Shown here one piece after another: positions 62,276 to 64,000 of a stretch of DNA of 64,000 nt. The stretch is from positions 3,038,001 to 3,102,000 of the forward strand of contig JBAJFG010000347.1 in the NCBI GenBank assembly GCA_037903475.1, in the 5' to 3' direction. Position 1 is the stretch's first letter. Each line of letters begins with the position of its first letter. The position numbers and the translations under genes are program-made. The stretch is from Ancylostoma caninum (Eukaryota; Nematoda; Chromadorea; Rhabditida; Ancylostomatidae). The notes below the pieces were generated by a model. That model made no database searches. It worked only from the letters and a program-made list of their open reading frames with translations, and was not told the DNA's origin.

Positions 62276-63502
62276 CTGCAAAGTACGGTTTGTATCCTAG
62301 TCAGAAGTAGGGAAGCTTTGGACTATGCACTTCCGAAATAAACTCCTATCAGTCTTAGACGTTCTGTGATGGGATTCATGAATGCACCGGGAAGGATTGA
62401 GGCCTTCCTGCAGGTCCGGAATAGAGGGGCTTCCTTGAGAAAAATTGCTGGGCTTTACTGCCGTAAAAAACTATTTCTCTCCCTATGATAAAGTTCTCGT
62501 ACAAAATACACCACGTTTCACTTGAGAAACTCGTCCATCCTGTGTTTGCGAGTACCTTAGGGCCTTTATGGAAAATCACTAATCTAATCACAGTCAGAAG
62601 TGCAATAAGATAGCAATTTCAAGGATCGGAGTGGTTTTTTGAAATGCAGGATTAACAGCATAGTGCTAGCAGGAATCATTTTATTTCACCAAGTTATTGC
62701 AGCAGTTTGCATCTTTTCGATAAGTAAGCTGATCAATCGTTCACTACACTTGCTGGCCCTCGAAGAAAGAAAAAACATCGGGTTGCGCATGCAACCGACT
62801 ACGCACGCATAAGGCTCGCCACATTACATTTGTCCGTACCCGCTAGGAGCTAAAAAATGAGCAAGGCAACAGTGCACTCATTGGAGAATGAGATATAAAT
62901 CCTTCGTGACTGGTGGTGCCGGAAACGTGAAATATTCTGAACGGCATTTATTTGAGCCGGACATGGAATGGGCGTCGGAACGCGGGGCCGGACGCTTGAC
63001 AAATTCCTGTGTCGTGTGCGTCAGCCCGTCGAGGTGGTCCCAGCAGCGGAAGTTTAGGGCATTCGGACTGCCATAAGGCTGGCTTTCAATCCGCACTGAG
63101 CAGAGGAATCACAATAGATTGTTAGCAGCTGCACTTCTCAATGCGTGAATTGAAGGTTACGTTAGGTCGTGACTTTCTTTGAGGCTAACGGGGGGTCGGA
63201 AAAATGCGTTGGAAAATTGTTTGGCTGACATAACCAGCACTGATATGCCCAGTTCAGGTCTTTACGACCATAAGGTTTTCTAGTATTTTTCAACAATTTT
63301 CCGTCATCATAAAAAATGAATGGAATGGGAGCACGAGATCGTATTGGCAAGAAATTGGAAAAACAGGATAATCCACGGACGTAGCCAAAAAACCTGTAAT
63401 CATCCCGTGAATACAGCATGGACCCTGTGCTCTAATAAAAATTGATGTATATTATTATTTTTTCATCACTTTCTGCAAATCACATCAATGAATCTATATG
63501 TA
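62276..63502. other. Probable cla-1 intron, no gene called
   Basis: This stretch lies upstream (5') of the right-most recognised cla-1 exon, which begins after a TTTGCAG acceptor at 62276-62282. A GC-richer patch at 63113-62885 is open on the minus strand after a CTCAG site (IESQPYGSPNALNFRCWDHL) but also open on the plus strand, contains AATAAA, and shows no domain. I do not call it. No other feature is visible. Confidence 0.4.
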
Positions 63503-64000
63503 TTAGGTTGCACAATAGGTTCGTGCGGTTTTTCTGAGTATTCAATGTATTTCCACTAAGTAGACTACTTGAACTTAGGTTTTTTTGAAAGTTAATATGC
63601 GCAATACTTTTTCTTCACATCTAGAGCATCTTGCAAGAAATCGTCTCATAACTCTACGAACTGTGCGTACAGAACAACGTGCATCCTCCAGCCCAAGATC
63701 GATCTCTCTGAAGCAGACATCTACTTCTGTGCTGTCCCTTCAACAGTAATGGCTTCCACTTAGACGCTGTTAACATCCCCACCAGTTTGAGTTGCATTTG
63801 TTTCACTATTGTAGTGGAACAGTTGCAGGTGTCGGAGATGTACGCGCTTGTCGAATTGAAGGGTCATATCTCATGCGACAAAAAATGAGAAGAAGCGGGA
63901 ATTAGGGAAATTGTTTATAGTGTTTGTAAAGAGCAAAACAAGAGCTACAACAAGATATACTATGATAGGCTATCGGAGTCGGATCAAATCTTCGTGAAAA
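63503..64000 (-). mobile_element. Mariner derivative, truncated by the window edge
   Basis: The terminus TTAGGTTGCACAATAGGTTC follows a TA at 63501-63502. The interior, read on the minus strand, matches the interior of the element at 19575-20112 block by block: [20 protein letters not shown], [14 protein letters not shown], and a GGCTTCCACTTAGACGC segment. Several stops break the frame. The other end lies outside the window. Confidence 0.75.

Noticed and set aside
62885..63113. Candidate minus-strand exon IESQPYGSPNALNFRCWDHL
   Set aside because: Both strands are open, there is no domain, and it contains an internal AATAAA. It cannot be joined to the cla-1 exon at 62275 with confidence.

Overview
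This is eukaryotic DNA, almost certainly from a nematode and most likely a clade V / strongylid (hookworm-like) worm. The genes are broken into many short exons with GT..AG introns and TTTCAG-type acceptors. One gene is the nematode Piccolo/RIM-like active-zone protein Clarinet, and decayed mariner, Tc1 and hAT-like elements fill the introns. There is no operon or prokaryotic signal, and almost none of the long single-frame ORFs is a complete gene. Gene models here were rebuilt by hand from splice sites, and reading-frame phase was checked across every junction.

Layout. (1) 95-6169 (+): 3' part of a P5A-type ATPase (catp-8 / ATP13A1), 21 exons in consistent phase, cut by the left edge. (2) 7573-36699 (+): a complete SKI2 RNA helicase gene (skih-2 / SKIV2L), 31 exons, 3948 nt, 1315 codons plus stop. 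Two very large introns carry other things. Intron 20 (13944-17113) holds a 1.6-kb hAT-like element packed with 42-bp repeats. Intron 23 (19103-27132) holds two antisense MAM-like secreted-protein genes in tandem: an intact one (22708-25408, 608 aa) and a broken one (19225-20690) carrying a mariner insertion. (3) 38390-39129 (+): a small Gly/Tyr-rich secreted protein. 42861-43162 (+): the last exon of another small Pro/Ser/Tyr-rich protein. (4) 43-50 kb: mostly non-coding, with a long perfect hairpin, a tRNA-derived SINE-like sequence and inverted repeats. (5) 62275-51658 (-): eleven exons of cla-1 (Clarinet), including a 2.4-kb low-complexity exon, a PDZ domain and a C2 domain. A second possible 3' end (stop plus AATAAA) follows the big exon. 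Two further in-phase candidate exons lie at 50749-50254. The 5' end lies beyond the right edge. (6) 63503-64000: the end of a mariner derivative related to the one at 19575-20112.

The functions are unrelated housekeeping and neuronal roles: ER transmembrane-helix dislocase, cytoplasmic exosome-linked mRNA decay, and the presynaptic active zone. I see no gene cluster with a joint function. The most unusual content is structural: the repeat-built hAT-like element, the nested antisense MAM pair with one dead copy, the two mariner derivatives with matching internal structure, and the possible short-isoform 3' end inside cla-1.
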